Assembly: GCA_031277415.1 (NCBI GenBank)
Contig: JAITMK010000022.1
Span: 1-58,594, forward strand
Direction of reading: 5' to 3'
DNA: 58,594 nt
Source of the DNA: Azoarcus sp.
GTDB taxonomy: Bacteria; Pseudomonadota; Gammaproteobacteria; Burkholderiales; Rhodocyclaceae
Shown here: piece by piece, positions 31,000 to 39,498 of the stretch
Numbering within the stretch: the stretch's first letter is position 1
How the letters are laid out: each line of letters starts with the position of its first letter
Made by a program: the position numbers and the translations under genes
The notes under the pieces: generated by a model
Seen by the model: the letters and a program-made list of their open reading frames with translations, nothing else
Database searches by the model: none
Told to the model about the DNA's origin: nothing

Positions 31000-31392
31000 A
31001 TGAATAAAAAACTAAAAAAAATTGTCCGCCCATTTCTGATTGCTTTAATCTTGTGGTTGTTTGTCGGCTTCGAGTATAACCCGCCCGGATACGAGCAAGA
31101 TGTGGGTTTATGGTTGCCTTTTATCAAGCGTAGTCCATCATTTCAAATAAAGTTTCAGAGTCAATTACATATGCGCACTAGAATTTTCGATTCAATTTCA
31201 TTGTCCGATTCTGATAAAAATAAATTTAGCAGATATTGTTCTATACGTTTCGGAAAGGATTTGGTGGCTTGCTACAATATATTAGAAGATACGTTTATTG
31301 AAAGTGTTAATGCCATGAGAGACGAAGGAGATAGGTATTCTCCTGTATATTATGAAGAGAAGATTAGAAAACAAAAGGAAGCGGCGCCATGA
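31000..31392 (+). CDS. Small membrane-anchored hypothetical protein
   Basis: This 130-residue protein is unrecognised. Residues 1-9 are basic (MNKKLKKIV), and residues 10-24 form a transmembrane segment (RPFLIALILWLFVGF). The rest is a soluble, charged domain with two cysteines (about residues 81 and 91: RYCSIRFGKDLVACYNILED) and a Lys/Glu-rich end. AT-rich codon use separates it from the core genes. It is flanked by the ACAGACCCC repeats and lies inside the insert between the two fliW ends. A partner or immunity-like role beside the preceding gene is possible but rests on position alone. Confidence 0.55.
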   Translation: MNKKLKKIVRPFLIALILWLFVGFEYNPPGYEQDVGLWLPFIKRSPSFQIKFQSQLHMRTRIFDSISLSDSDKNKFSRYCSIRFGKDLVACYNILEDTFIESVNAMRDEGDRYSPVYYEEKIRKQKEAAP

Positions 31393-31541
31393 GGAACAGA
31401 CCCCAATTGATCGTGCCGACCAGCGTCGGTTTACGCGCCAACTTCATGGCCCCGGTCATCATCAACATCCAGCAGCAACGCGGTTTACAAAAAGTCATCG
31501 AAAAAAGCACCTGCGAGATCATTTTGCGCGTGCGCGGTTGA
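31389..31541 (+). pseudogene. fliW 3' remnant fused to repeat-derived start
   Basis: An open frame of 50 codons starts at the ATG of the second ACAGACCCC repeat (MRNRPQLIV) and reads in frame into the last 41 codons of a fliW copy (PTSVGLRANFMAPVIINI and onward). Only the C-terminal third of FliW is present, so it is a remnant. Differences from the intact gene are almost all silent, which suggests it derives from a diverged allele rather than from a very recent duplication. Confidence 0.8.
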
Positions 31542-31588
31542 AGCGAAGCAGGCTATCGTTCATCATCCCGGGGGGTGTGGATTTTCCG
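31415..31588 (+). repeat. Direct repeat of fliW 3' end, copy 2
   Basis: Partner of the repeat at 29411-29583. This copy retains the complete terminator and leads into ridA, so the arrangement fliW-terminator-ridA is probably ancestral. Confidence 0.9.
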
Positions 31589-31608
31589 CACCCCTTTGTC
31601 TTCTTTTT
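31572..31608 (+). terminator. Rho-independent terminator after the fliW remnant
   Basis: The stem GGGGTGTGG/CCGCACCCC (one G-U pair) with loop ATTTT is followed by TTTGTCTTCTTTTT. The equivalent hairpin after the intact fliW has lost its right arm. Confidence 0.8.
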
Positions 31609-31619
31609 GGAGTCCGGGC

Positions 31620-32000
31620 ATGAGCCGTAAAATCATTTCCACTTCCAGGGCCCCCGCTGCCATTGGCATCTATTCACAGGCGGTAAGGGTTGGCGATACC
31701 GTCTATTGCTCCGGCCAGATTGGCCTCGACCCGGAATCGGGATCATTGGCCGAAGGGTTCGAGGCGCAAGCCGTCCGTGTATTTGAAAATCTGAAAGCAG
31801 TCGCCGAAGCCGCAGGCGGCTCGCTCTCGCAGGTTGTCCGCGTGACCCTTTACCTGACCGATCTCGGCTATTTCAGCAAAATCAATGAAATCATGTCGCG
31901 CTACTTCACCGAGCCTTACCCGGCCCGTGCCGCCGTGGGCGTAAAGGAACTGCCGAGGGATGCGCTGATCGAGGCGGACGCCATTCTCTTCCTGGACTGA
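31620..32000 (+). CDS. ridA: RidA family enamine/imine deaminase
   Basis: RidA hydrolyses reactive 2-aminoacrylate-type enamines and imines released by PLP enzymes such as threonine dehydratase. The 126-residue protein has the YjgF/YER057c pattern: [20 protein letters not shown] (residues 11-30), [13 protein letters not shown] and the C-terminal [20 protein letters not shown] with the ligand-binding Arg and Glu. The ATG at 31620 lies close behind the terminator T-run, so its promoter may overlap the hairpin. recG follows after seven bases, in a common RidA-RecG order. Confidence 0.93.
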   Translation: MSRKIISTSRAPAAIGIYSQAVRVGDTVYCSGQIGLDPESGSLAEGFEAQAVRVFENLKAVAEAAGGSLSQVVRVTLYLTDLGYFSKINEIMSRYFTEPYPARAAVGVKELPRDALIEADAILFLD

Positions 32001-32007
32001 TTCCGGT

Positions 32008-34053
32008 ATGTCCGGGGCCACTCAATGGCCATCCAAAGGAAGTCGGCAAGCGAGCCTGCTGGCTCGGCTCGACATCCAGCGGCCTGAAGACCTTCTCCTT
32101 CACCTGCCCCTGCGTTACGAGGACGAAACACGCCTCACGTCCATCGAACAGGCGCAACCCGGCGCAAACGCGCAGATCGAAGCCGAAGTGCTTTCGTGTG
32201 AAATCACCCGCCCGCGCCGCCAGTTGCTTGCCCGCCTGCGCGATGAAGCCGGATCTGAAATCGTTGCACGATGGATCAATTTCTATCCCTCGCTGCAAAA
32301 ACAACTCACGTCAGGCCGCCGGGTCAGATTGTTTGGCGAAGTGCGCGGCGGTTTTTTCGGGGTGGAGATGGTGCATCCGCGCCTGCGCTGGGTGGACAAG
32401 GGCGATCCTTTACCCCAGTCGTTGACGCCTGTCTATCCGACGACCGCCGGGCTTGGGCAACCGACTCTGCGCCGCCTGCTGGACGCCACGCTGGAAACCT
32501 CACCTCTGGACGAACCATTGCCCGCCGCAATCCGGCAACGGCTGGAACTGCCCGGTTTTGCCGAGGCCATCCATACCCTCCACCGCCCTCCGTCCGATGC
32601 CGACGAACACCTGCTAACAGAGCGCGAACATCCGGCCTGGCAGCGGATCAAGTTTGAAGAACTGCTCGTGCAGCAACTGTCGCTGCGCCGCGCCTACAAC
32701 GCTCGTCGCGCCCATGATGCCGTGCGTTTGCCGCTGTGCCGGACGTTGACCCAACCGTTGCGTGATCGCTTGCCGTTCGCTCTGACGTCGGCACAACGGC
32801 GGGTAATGGACGAGATTTCGGCCGATCTCACCGCGCCTCATCCGATGCAACGGTTGCTGCAAGGCGACGTGGGCAGCGGCAAGACCATCGTTGCCGCATT
32901 CGCCATGTTGCAGGCAGCGGAAAATGGCTGGCAGGCCGTGTTGATGGCCCCGACCGAAATTCTTGCCGAACAGCATTACCGCAAACTCGCCGCCTGGCTC
33001 GACCCGCTTGGCGTCGACATTGCCTGGCTGTCGGGCGGACGCAAGAAACGAGAAAGAGAAACCGAACTCGCACGCCTGCAAAGCGGCGAATGCCTGCTCG
33101 CCGTCGGAACCCATGCCCTGATCGAAACGCCGGTCGCCCTGCCCCGGCTCGCGCTGGCGGTCATCGACGAACAGCACCGTTTCGGTGTGCGCCAGCGGCT
33201 GGCCTTGCGCAACAAAGGCGTTGCCGGAGCGCGTCCCCACATGTTGATGATGTCTGCGACCCCGATCCCGCGCACCCTGGCGATGACCCACTATGCCGAT
33301 CTCGACATCTCCACGCTCGACGAACTGCCGCCGGGCCGCACGCCGGTCCACACCCGGCTGGCCTCGACGGCGCGGCGCGCGGAAATCATTGCCCGCCTGA
33401 AGGCAGCCTGCCTCGAAGGCCAGCAAGCGTACTGGGTATGTCCCCTGATCGAAGAGTCGGAAGCCCTGCAACTGAAAACCGCGCTGGAAACCTGGGAAAC
33501 CCTGAAAGAAACCCTGCCGGAGTTGCAGATCGGCCTCATTCATGGCCGTCTCAAGGCGGAAGAAAAAACGGCAACGATGGCGGCTTTCGTTGCGGGCGAA
33601 CTTCATGTGCTGGTAGCGACCACGGTAATCGAAGTCGGCGTGGACGTCCCCCGCGCCAGCCTGATGGTGATCGAACACGCGGAGCGTTTCGGCCTTGCGC
33701 AATTGCACCAGTTGCGTGGCCGGGTCGGGCGCGGCGCGACGCAATCCTCCTGTGTATTGCTGTACGAGCCGCCGCTGTCGGGAACCGCGCGGGCGCGGCT
33801 CAAGGTGATCTTCGAGCACCACGACGGCTTTGCCATTGCCCGCGAAGATTTACGCATTCGCGGCCCCGGCGAATTCATCGGCGCGCGCCAGAGCGGGCTG
33901 CCGCTGCTGCGTTACGCCGATCTCGAACGGGACAAAGCCTTGATCGAACCCGCCCGGGAAGTTGCCGAAGAACTGCTCGCCAATCACCCGGAAGCCGTCG
34001 AAAAATTACTCACACGCTGGCTCGGAGGGCGAGAAGGGTTGTTGCGCGCGTAA
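32008..34053 (+). CDS. recG: ATP-dependent DNA helicase RecG
   Basis: RecG remodels stalled forks and Holliday junctions. The N-terminal wedge/OB domain covers about residues 1-230 (LLLHLPLRYEDETRLTSIEQ; FGEVRGGFFGVEMVHPRL). Helicase motifs follow: motif I LLQGDVGSGKTIVAAFAM (about 284-301), motif II AVIDEQHRFGVRQR, motif III MSATPIPRTLAM, motif V ATTVIEVGVDVPRA and motif VI QLHQLRGRVGRG. Length (681) is normal. It forms an operon with ridA. Confidence 0.96.
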   Translation: MSGATQWPSKGSRQASLLARLDIQRPEDLLLHLPLRYEDETRLTSIEQAQPGANAQIEAEVLSCEITRPRRQLLARLRDEAGSEIVARWINFYPSLQKQLTSGRRVRLFGEVRGGFFGVEMVHPRLRWVDKGDPLPQSLTPVYPTTAGLGQPTLRRLLDATLETSPLDEPLPAAIRQRLELPGFAEAIHTLHRPPSDADEHLLTEREHPAWQRIKFEELLVQQLSLRRAYNARRAHDAVRLPLCRTLTQPLRDRLPFALTSAQRRVMDEISADLTAPHPMQRLLQGDVGSGKTIVAAFAMLQAAENGWQAVLMAPTEILAEQHYRKLAAWLDPLGVDIAWLSGGRKKRERETELARLQSGECLLAVGTHALIETPVALPRLALAVIDEQHRFGVRQRLALRNKGVAGARPHMLMMSATPIPRTLAMTHYADLDISTLDELPPGRTPVHTRLASTARRAEIIARLKAACLEGQQAYWVCPLIEESEALQLKTALETWETLKETLPELQIGLIHGRLKAEEKTATMAAFVAGELHVLVATTVIEVGVDVPRASLMVIEHAERFGLAQLHQLRGRVGRGATQSSCVLLYEPPLSGTARARLKVIFEHHDGFAIAREDLRIRGPGEFIGARQSGLPLLRYADLERDKALIEPAREVAEELLANHPEAVEKLLTRWLGGREGLLRA

Positions 34054-34249
34054 TGGGGGGATATGGGGAACGGAGAATTGAGGATTACCCTGGGTCGAAA
34101 GTTGCCCCGTCAAACAGATTCATCACTGCTGCCATCTCGTACTCAACAGGCTTATGATAAATTAAACGGCACTTCGCTCGTTCAAGCTACAACGTCCAGG
34201 CGTTCTTGGGAACAAGGACGACATCGAACAAAACATGTAAATTATTGTT

Positions 34250-36481
34250 ATGAAAATTGTCCTATATCCCCTGACAATTGCGCTTGTCCTGGTTGTTGAT
34301 TTTTTTGCGGTTCTCATTGCTTTATCTGTTAATTCGGCTGCCGGAATCGGAAAACCTTATTCCATGTTCATTGTCACCGGCGTCATTTTGCTGTTGGCAT
34401 TTGCATTTTCACGTTTATTTCGCTTTCTCTATTCACTATTTTCACGCTTATTTGACCTTATCGCTCGGCGTGGCGAAGACGATGATGACGATGTATGGTT
34501 TTATAACCCTGCTGGTATCACGATAGATGCAGCGGGTAACTTCTATGTTGCAGATAGTGGGAATTACCGCATCTGCAAAATCACGCCGGAGGGAGAAGTC
34601 AGTACCCTTGTCGGCAACAGCAAGAGTAAATATGCCTTTGCTGATGGCACTGGAAGCAATGCACTGTTCTATGGCCCTTGTGGCATTGTGGCAGACAAGG
34701 CGGGCAATCTCTATGTGGTGGATGAATATAACCACCGCATCCGCAAGATCACGCCGGAGGGAAAGGTCAGTACCCTTGCCGGAGGCGGTGAGATAGGCAA
34801 CGAGGAGGGAGGCTTTGCCGACGGCAACGCAAGCATTGCGCGGTTCAGCAATCCCCAAGGCATCGCAATAGATACGGCAGGCAACCTCTATGTGGCGGAT
34901 ACCTACAACCACCGCATCCGCAAGGTCACGCCAGATGGAGTAGTCAGCACCCTCGCCGGAAGTGACACAGTTGATCATGACATGGGAGGCTATACCGACG
35001 GACCGGGAGACGTTGCACAGTTTTGCTTCCCCGAAGACATCGAGATAGATGCGTCAGGCAACCTCTATGTGGCGGATACCCACAACCACCGCATTCGTAA
35101 AATCACGCCAGAGGGAGTAGTCAGCACCCTCGCCGGAAGTGGCACAGTTGGTCATGACATGGGAGGTTTTGTCGATGGCCCGGCAAGCACTGCCCGGTTC
35201 TATTACCCTCGTGGCATCGCGTCAGATACGAAAGGCAACCTCTATGTGGCAGATGGCAAAAACAACTGCATCCGCAAAATCACGCAGGAAGGAATAGTCA
35301 GCACCCTTGCCGGTAACGGCACAGCAGCCAATGCCGACGGATCTGGAAGCGTTGCGCGCTTCAACAATCCCCACGGCATCGCAATAGATGCAACGGGCAA
35401 CCTCTATGTGACGGATGAGCGCAACCATCTCATCCGCAGAGTTACGCAGAAAGGCGTGGTCAGTACCTTCGATGTCCGCACGCAAAACTTTACCGATGGG
35501 CAGAGAACCGCCCCACAGTTTGATGAACCTCGGGGCATCGCGATAGACGCGGCGGACAACCTCTACGTAGTGGATCGCGACAACCATCGCATCCGCAAGG
35601 TCACACCGGGAGGAGAAATCAGCACCCTTGCCGGTTGCGGCACGGCGGGCGATGCCGACGGTCTGGGCAGCGTTGCACGATTCAATCACCCGTTCGACAT
35701 CGCAATAGATGCATCGGGTAACTTGTATGTGGCGGATACACGTAATTACCGCATTCGTAGAATTTCGCCGCAAGGAGAGGTCAGCACCCTTGCCGGCAAC
35801 GGCACGGCGGGCGATACCGACGGTCAGGGAAGCGCCGCGCAGTTCCTTGGGCCTCACGGCATCGCGATAGATGCGGCAGGCAATCTTTATGTCACGGATT
35901 TCGGAGGTCTTTTTAACAACGAAGATAGGTGCATCCGCAAGGTAACGCCCGAGGGCGAGGTCAGCACCTTCAATATGTACGGCGATGCCGACGGCAATTC
36001 TGTACCGTTTTCCGAACCTTCCGGCATTACGGTAGATGCGGCAGGCAATCTCTATGTAACGGACTGGCTTGGGGAGTGCGTCAACAAGGTCACGCCTGCA
36101 GGACAGGTCAGCACCCTCGCCGGCGATGGTGAAAGTGGCTTTATCGATGGTCAGGGACGTGCCACCCGGTTTCATTCCCCTTATGGCATTACGATAGACA
36201 AAGTGGGCAACCTTTATGTGGCGGATGAATTTAATGCTCGCATCCGCAAAATCACGCCAACGGGAGAAGTCAGCACCTTCGCTGGCGGGCTCGACGATCA
36301 TCCTGCTTTTACCCCTTTCGGTATTGCAATAGATGCGGCAGGCAATCTCTATGTAACAGATATTTACAGCAACCATTGCATCCGCAAGATTTCACCGCAA
36401 GGCGAGATCAGCACCTTTGTCGAGAACGGCGGAGATCCGGACAGAACAGTATTCCGCCCGGGGTGCGTCGAATACCGATAA
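34250..36481 (+). CDS. Membrane-anchored 12-repeat NHL protein
   Basis: This 743-residue protein has two N-terminal membrane helices (residues 5-28 and about 38-62), a basic/acidic junction (RRGEDDDDDVWF), then 12 NHL repeats covering residues about 86-740. Each repeat is 50-60 residues with the core GIAIDAAGNLYVADTYNHRI followed by RKITPEGVVSTLAG. Twelve NHL units could form two six-bladed beta-propellers, presumably outside the cytoplasmic membrane. NHL propellers bind proteins, sugars or RNA; no enzymatic motif is seen. Repeats are close to identical at DNA level, pointing to recent expansion. The membrane start (VLVVDFF...ILLLAFAFSRLF) resembles that of the two PstS-like proteins downstream. 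A terminator follows at 36532. Confidence 0.82.
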   Translation: MKIVLYPLTIALVLVVDFFAVLIALSVNSAAGIGKPYSMFIVTGVILLLAFAFSRLFRFLYSLFSRLFDLIARRGEDDDDDVWFYNPAGITIDAAGNFYVADSGNYRICKITPEGEVSTLVGNSKSKYAFADGTGSNALFYGPCGIVADKAGNLYVVDEYNHRIRKITPEGKVSTLAGGGEIGNEEGGFADGNASIARFSNPQGIAIDTAGNLYVADTYNHRIRKVTPDGVVSTLAGSDTVDHDMGGYTDGPGDVAQFCFPEDIEIDASGNLYVADTHNHRIRKITPEGVVSTLAGSGTVGHDMGGFVDGPASTARFYYPRGIASDTKGNLYVADGKNNCIRKITQEGIVSTLAGNGTAANADGSGSVARFNNPHGIAIDATGNLYVTDERNHLIRRVTQKGVVSTFDVRTQNFTDGQRTAPQFDEPRGIAIDAADNLYVVDRDNHRIRKVTPGGEISTLAGCGTAGDADGLGSVARFNHPFDIAIDASGNLYVADTRNYRIRRISPQGEVSTLAGNGTAGDTDGQGSAAQFLGPHGIAIDAAGNLYVTDFGGLFNNEDRCIRKVTPEGEVSTFNMYGDADGNSVPFSEPSGITVDAAGNLYVTDWLGECVNKVTPAGQVSTLAGDGESGFIDGQGRATRFHSPYGITIDKVGNLYVADEFNARIRKITPTGEVSTFAGGLDDHPAFTPFGIAIDAAGNLYVTDIYSNHCIRKISPQGEISTFVENGGDPDRTVFRPGCVEYR

Positions 36482-36531
36482 TTGCCGAATTTATAAGATA
36501 GTGACGAAGTAGAACAGGAAATCGAAAACAA

Positions 36532-36560
36532 CGAATCCCATACTCTGGGACTCGTTTATT
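36532..36560 (+). terminator. Terminator after the NHL gene
   Basis: CGAATCCCA (36532-36540) pairs with TGGGACTCG (36546-36554) around TACTC, with one non-Watson-Crick position, followed by TTTATT. It lies 51 bases after the NHL stop. Confidence 0.65.
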
Positions 36561-36563
36561 GCT

Positions 36564-36610
36564 GGTTTTTGTTCAATCCTATACGAACCGGTCCGTCCAG
36601 ATTTTTCTGG
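36564..36610. repeat. Interspersed repeat with TACGAACCGG core, copy 1
   Basis: These 47 bases (GGTTTTTGTT, ATCCTATACGAACCGG, then AGATTTTTCTGG) recur in diverged form at 54814-54860 after the P-type ATPase. Both copies lie just downstream of a stop codon or terminator. Function unknown. Confidence 0.6.
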
Positions 36611-36651
36611 ATTCACTTAAACCAAAACCGCTTCAAACAGCGGCTTGCCGT

Positions 36652-36659
36652 GCTATACT
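36652..36659 (+). promoter_or_regulatory. Extended -10 promoter candidate for the first PstS-like gene
   Basis: TGCTATACT is an extended -10 element about 30 bases before the ATG, with no strong -35. The sequence from here to the start (ACTCA...ACATGACAAGAGAGTTAT) is conserved before the paralogue at 39906, where the element reads TGCTACACT. Confidence 0.5.
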
Positions 36660-36688
36660 CAGGCAATACATGACAAGAGAGTTATTTT

Positions 36689-38050
36689 ATGAAGCCCGTT
36701 CCAATCAATATTGCCATATTTGTTTCAATAACCGCTATTGTCTTATATGTTGCTTCTACATTTTTAAGAGATGATGGCTTATTGCTTGCTCCGTTAATTA
36801 TCGCCTCCAGTATTTTGATATTGTTGTTTTTATTTTTACGTTTATTCCCTACAGTAGCACCCAAGAAGACAAAAACGACCCTGATGAAAACGGCCATATA
36901 TCTTCTGCTGGCCGTTGCTTTCTTGCATGTCAGTATTTTTGCATACGTCATTGCTAAATTTACCGGAAACGGTAAATTTTACACTCCATTCATTATCATT
37001 AACTGTTTTTTGTTGTTGCTGTTTACGTTCTTGCATATGTTCCGTTTTGTAACATCCAAAAAGATGAAAAAAGCGTGGTTTATTTTTTTGTCCCTGTCAA
37101 TTGCATCATGTGGCATTAATGAAGGGATAAAAGCCTACGACAGAAGTTTTATAAGAATACGAGAAGGAGACGTCAATCTGAAACAATATTCACCTTTTGA
37201 AGAAAATACCAGAGCCGCTGTTTTGGGCGATTTATCTACATTGCGTTTGGAAACAGATCTGCCTCTTTTGGACGGTGCAACCGCGCTATATCCTGTGTAT
37301 TCAGCTTTTGCACAGGCTGTTTATCCGAGGAAATCTTACTCTCTGACTGGAAGAGACCACTATAACCCCAATGAAGTCATCTGTACCAACACTATCCGCG
37401 CATATAAAAGATTGATTAATAAAACTGCTGACATTATCTTTGTTGCCCCTCCTTCAAAAGATCAACTGAACGCGGCGGAAGAGGCGGGAGTAAACTTCCG
37501 ATATACCCCCATTGGCAAAGAGGCGTTTGTGTTTTTTGTCAATGCTCGCAACCCTGTAGAAGATTTAACGGTTGAACAGATTCGTGCCATCTATTCAGGG
37601 AAAATCAGGAATTGGAAAGAAGTAGGCGGTAAGGATGAAGCCATTCGCCCTTTTCAGCGAAATAGAGACAGTGGCAGTCAAACGGCTTTTGTTAACTTCA
37701 TGGAAGGAGAGACGATCATGGAGCCGCCCATGGAAGATGTTGTTAGCGGAATGGGCAAAATCGTATCCCAGGCAGCCAATTATGCGAATTATGGCAATTC
37801 CATTGGATTTTCTTTTCGGTTTTACGTTAACGAAATGGTCAAAAACAAAGAGGTCAAAATACTGAAAATAAATGGCGTGTATCCTGATTTGGAAACAATC
37901 AAAAGCGGGACATATCCAATGGCTTCTTCATTCTTTGCGATTACGTTGGCGGATAACGAAAAGCCCAATGTGGTAAAGTTTCTGGACTGGATGGTTTCCG
38001 AACAAGGTCAATACCTGGTTGAGAAAACGGGGTATAGCCCGATAAAATGA
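36689..38050 (+). CDS. Membrane-anchored PstS-like substrate-binding protein, paralogue 1
   Basis: This 453-residue protein has two parts. Residues 1-125 hold four hydrophobic helices built from two similar units (LLLAPLIIASSILILLFLFL and KFYTPFIIINCFLLLLFTFL, each followed by a basic stretch). Residues 126-141 read MKKAWFIFLSLSIASC, which is indistinguishable from a lipoprotein signal peptide with lipobox IASC. Residues 160-453 are a PstS-type periplasmic binding domain: LDGATALYPVYSAFAQAVYP, IFVAPPSKDQLNAAEEAG, EQIRAIYSGKIRNWKEVGG and the anion-site motif RNRDSGSQTAF. A phosphate-like anion is therefore a reasonable ligand guess. No ABC transporter genes are nearby, so sensing rather than import is likely. 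Confidence 0.82.
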   Translation: MKPVPINIAIFVSITAIVLYVASTFLRDDGLLLAPLIIASSILILLFLFLRLFPTVAPKKTKTTLMKTAIYLLLAVAFLHVSIFAYVIAKFTGNGKFYTPFIIINCFLLLLFTFLHMFRFVTSKKMKKAWFIFLSLSIASCGINEGIKAYDRSFIRIREGDVNLKQYSPFEENTRAAVLGDLSTLRLETDLPLLDGATALYPVYSAFAQAVYPRKSYSLTGRDHYNPNEVICTNTIRAYKRLINKTADIIFVAPPSKDQLNAAEEAGVNFRYTPIGKEAFVFFVNARNPVEDLTVEQIRAIYSGKIRNWKEVGGKDEAIRPFQRNRDSGSQTAFVNFMEGETIMEPPMEDVVSGMGKIVSQAANYANYGNSIGFSFRFYVNEMVKNKEVKILKINGVYPDLETIKSGTYPMASSFFAITLADNEKPNVVKFLDWMVSEQGQYLVEKTGYSPIK

Positions 38051-38724
38051 CAACCACTCTCAACCCATTGCGACCATGAAAAAAATGGGAACTATCCTTT
38101 CAACCTGCAATGATGCAGGCGCGTGGGTTGAAACCACAGGGGCCAAGGGTTGCCCCTATACCCAGGGCAATCGCATGGATGCCATTGTCGTCGACTAAAA
38201 CGTTGGGTTTCGCAAGCTCAACCCAACCTACATCCAACCCGCCATCCTTTACAGCATTTCGCGGCGTTCTTTCAGCGCCTGCGCGGTTACTTCGCCTTCG
38301 TTCGTGAAGTTGGTCGCGGGAATGACGGAATGGGAAAGCGTGTGGGAATGAAGTAAATATGACATATAGGTGCAATTACCCTGCCTTATCCGAAATACAG
38401 CCCCCGCTCTAGCAAACGGAGGTGGTATTCTTCACGGGTCGTGCGTTCGGTTAAGCTTGTGTCCGGTTTCGCCAAACATCCTGACAACATACTCAACCCT
38501 GTTCGCTTCGCTCGCTGAACATCTCAAGGCTACGCCTTGGGATGTCGGTTAACATGAACGTTGGATAAGCCTCTAAGGATTCTCTGCAAAACCCTTCCCG
38601 TCATTCTGCGCGAAGTCGCAGAATCCGGACGCCGCATGGATCCTGCGACTTCGCGCAGGATGACAAACGGTGGATACAGGGTAATGCAGATGCTCCTCAA
38701 TGCGTGTGTTAAGGATGAAGGATA
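38051..38724. other. Repeat-filled gap between accessory genes
   Basis: No gene is supported in these 674 bases. The first about 115 bases match the 3' flank of the second PstS-like gene (41271-41390), showing that the duplication included flanking DNA. At about 38163-38195 lies GCCATTGTCGTCGACT with its leader, repeated at about 41866-41896. A segment at about 38496-38550 matches one near the left end of the window (207-262). The double-hairpin repeat copy C closes the gap. Confidence 0.7.
38578..38699. repeat. Dispersed double-hairpin repeat, copy C
   Basis: This is the cleanest copy: GTCATTCTGCGCGAAGTCGC/AGAATCC and GGATCCTGCGACTTCGCGC/AGGATGAC are near-perfect inverted copies, and each arm is itself a hairpin (ATTCTGCG/CGCAGAAT and ATCCTGCG/CGCAGGAT). 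The tail is GGGTAATGCAGATGCTCCTC. Confidence 0.88.
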
Positions 38725-39498
38725 ATGGCAAACAGATATAATCGCCCTCTAATGATGCGCAGTCTTTTTTCTCTTGCTTTCTTAATTGTCGCAATTTCGT
38801 CGGCAAGCGCTGAGTCGGCAAAAATAAATCCTGGGAAATATGTCCGCGATAACGATACGGGTCGACTTACTATTCAAAAGAACAAGAAGAACGAATTGCA
38901 TTTTTCAATTGTTTCTTTTGGTGTAAACTGCCATTCATGCAGCGCTTCTGGCGTGATTCGGAATGGCGTTGGGCATGCCGACAGTTGGCATGAAGACGAG
39001 GAATGTCTTATTTCCTTTTCAGCTCAAAAATCATCAATAGACATTGAACCAATCACTCATAAAGAATGTCGCGGTGTCTGTGGGCATCGAGCTGACTTCG
39101 CTGGATCATATGTCATCCCTCCCGCTGCGTGTACAGGCGCAGGCCGTCAATCACAACGTAATCGTTTCCTTGCTTTATATCGTTCTCGCCAATATTCGCA
39201 GGCAGCAAACACGCTTGAGACGCTCATAGCGCAGTGCAGCGAATTCATGCACTGGATCGAGGTAGATCAAGTGCGGAACGATCTGGCTTTATCCCGGTAT
39301 CACAACAATGAAGCTTCACAGTGCCTTGATACGCTGAACGGCACACTGGCCGCGAAAGTTAAAAACGAAGCAGAGCTTATATCTGGAGAACATGACACCC
39401 ACCTTTCTCCATGTGATTTCGAGAGTTATATAGGATTAGCCAAGGCAATTTGGTTCAACAGGTCACTTTGCAGCAAAGCCCAGCCAGAGAGGAAGTGA
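38725..39498 (+). CDS. Secreted cysteine-rich hypothetical protein
   Basis: This 257-residue protein is unrecognised. After an ATG with GAAGG upstream there is a signal peptide (MMRSLFSLAFLIVAISSASA, residues about 10-29). The first domain (30-135) contains KYVRDNDTGRLTIQKNKKNE, NCHSCSASGVIRNG, EECLISF and KECRGVCGHRADFAGSY; the second (140-257) is helical with LYRSRQYSQAANTLETLIAQ and further single cysteines. Ten cysteines in total fit a disulfide-bonded periplasmic protein. The CG-R-A-x-F-x-G-x-Y pattern is one I have seen in uncharacterised proteobacterial secreted proteins. It lies between the two PstS-like paralogues on the same strand, suggesting a shared envelope role by position only. 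Confidence 0.68.
   Translation: MANRYNRPLMMRSLFSLAFLIVAISSASAESAKINPGKYVRDNDTGRLTIQKNKKNELHFSIVSFGVNCHSCSASGVIRNGVGHADSWHEDEECLISFSAQKSSIDIEPITHKECRGVCGHRADFAGSYVIPPAACTGAGRQSQRNRFLALYRSRQYSQAANTLETLIAQCSEFMHWIEVDQVRNDLALSRYHNNEASQCLDTLNGTLAAKVKNEAELISGEHDTHLSPCDFESYIGLAKAIWFNRSLCSKAQPERK

Noticed and set aside
32614-33822. Minus-strand open frame of 402 codons antisense to recG
   Set aside because: Shadow of recG; no recognisable motif and His/Arg/Gln-rich composition typical of antisense frames.
35222-36376. Minus-strand 384-codon frame antisense to the NHL repeats
   Set aside because: Its apparent internal repeats are the reverse complement of the NHL units.
34505-36450. Regularly spaced DNA repeats as a CRISPR array
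   Set aside because: Units are about 160-175 bp, in frame and encode NHL blades; no short identical repeats with unique spacers are present.
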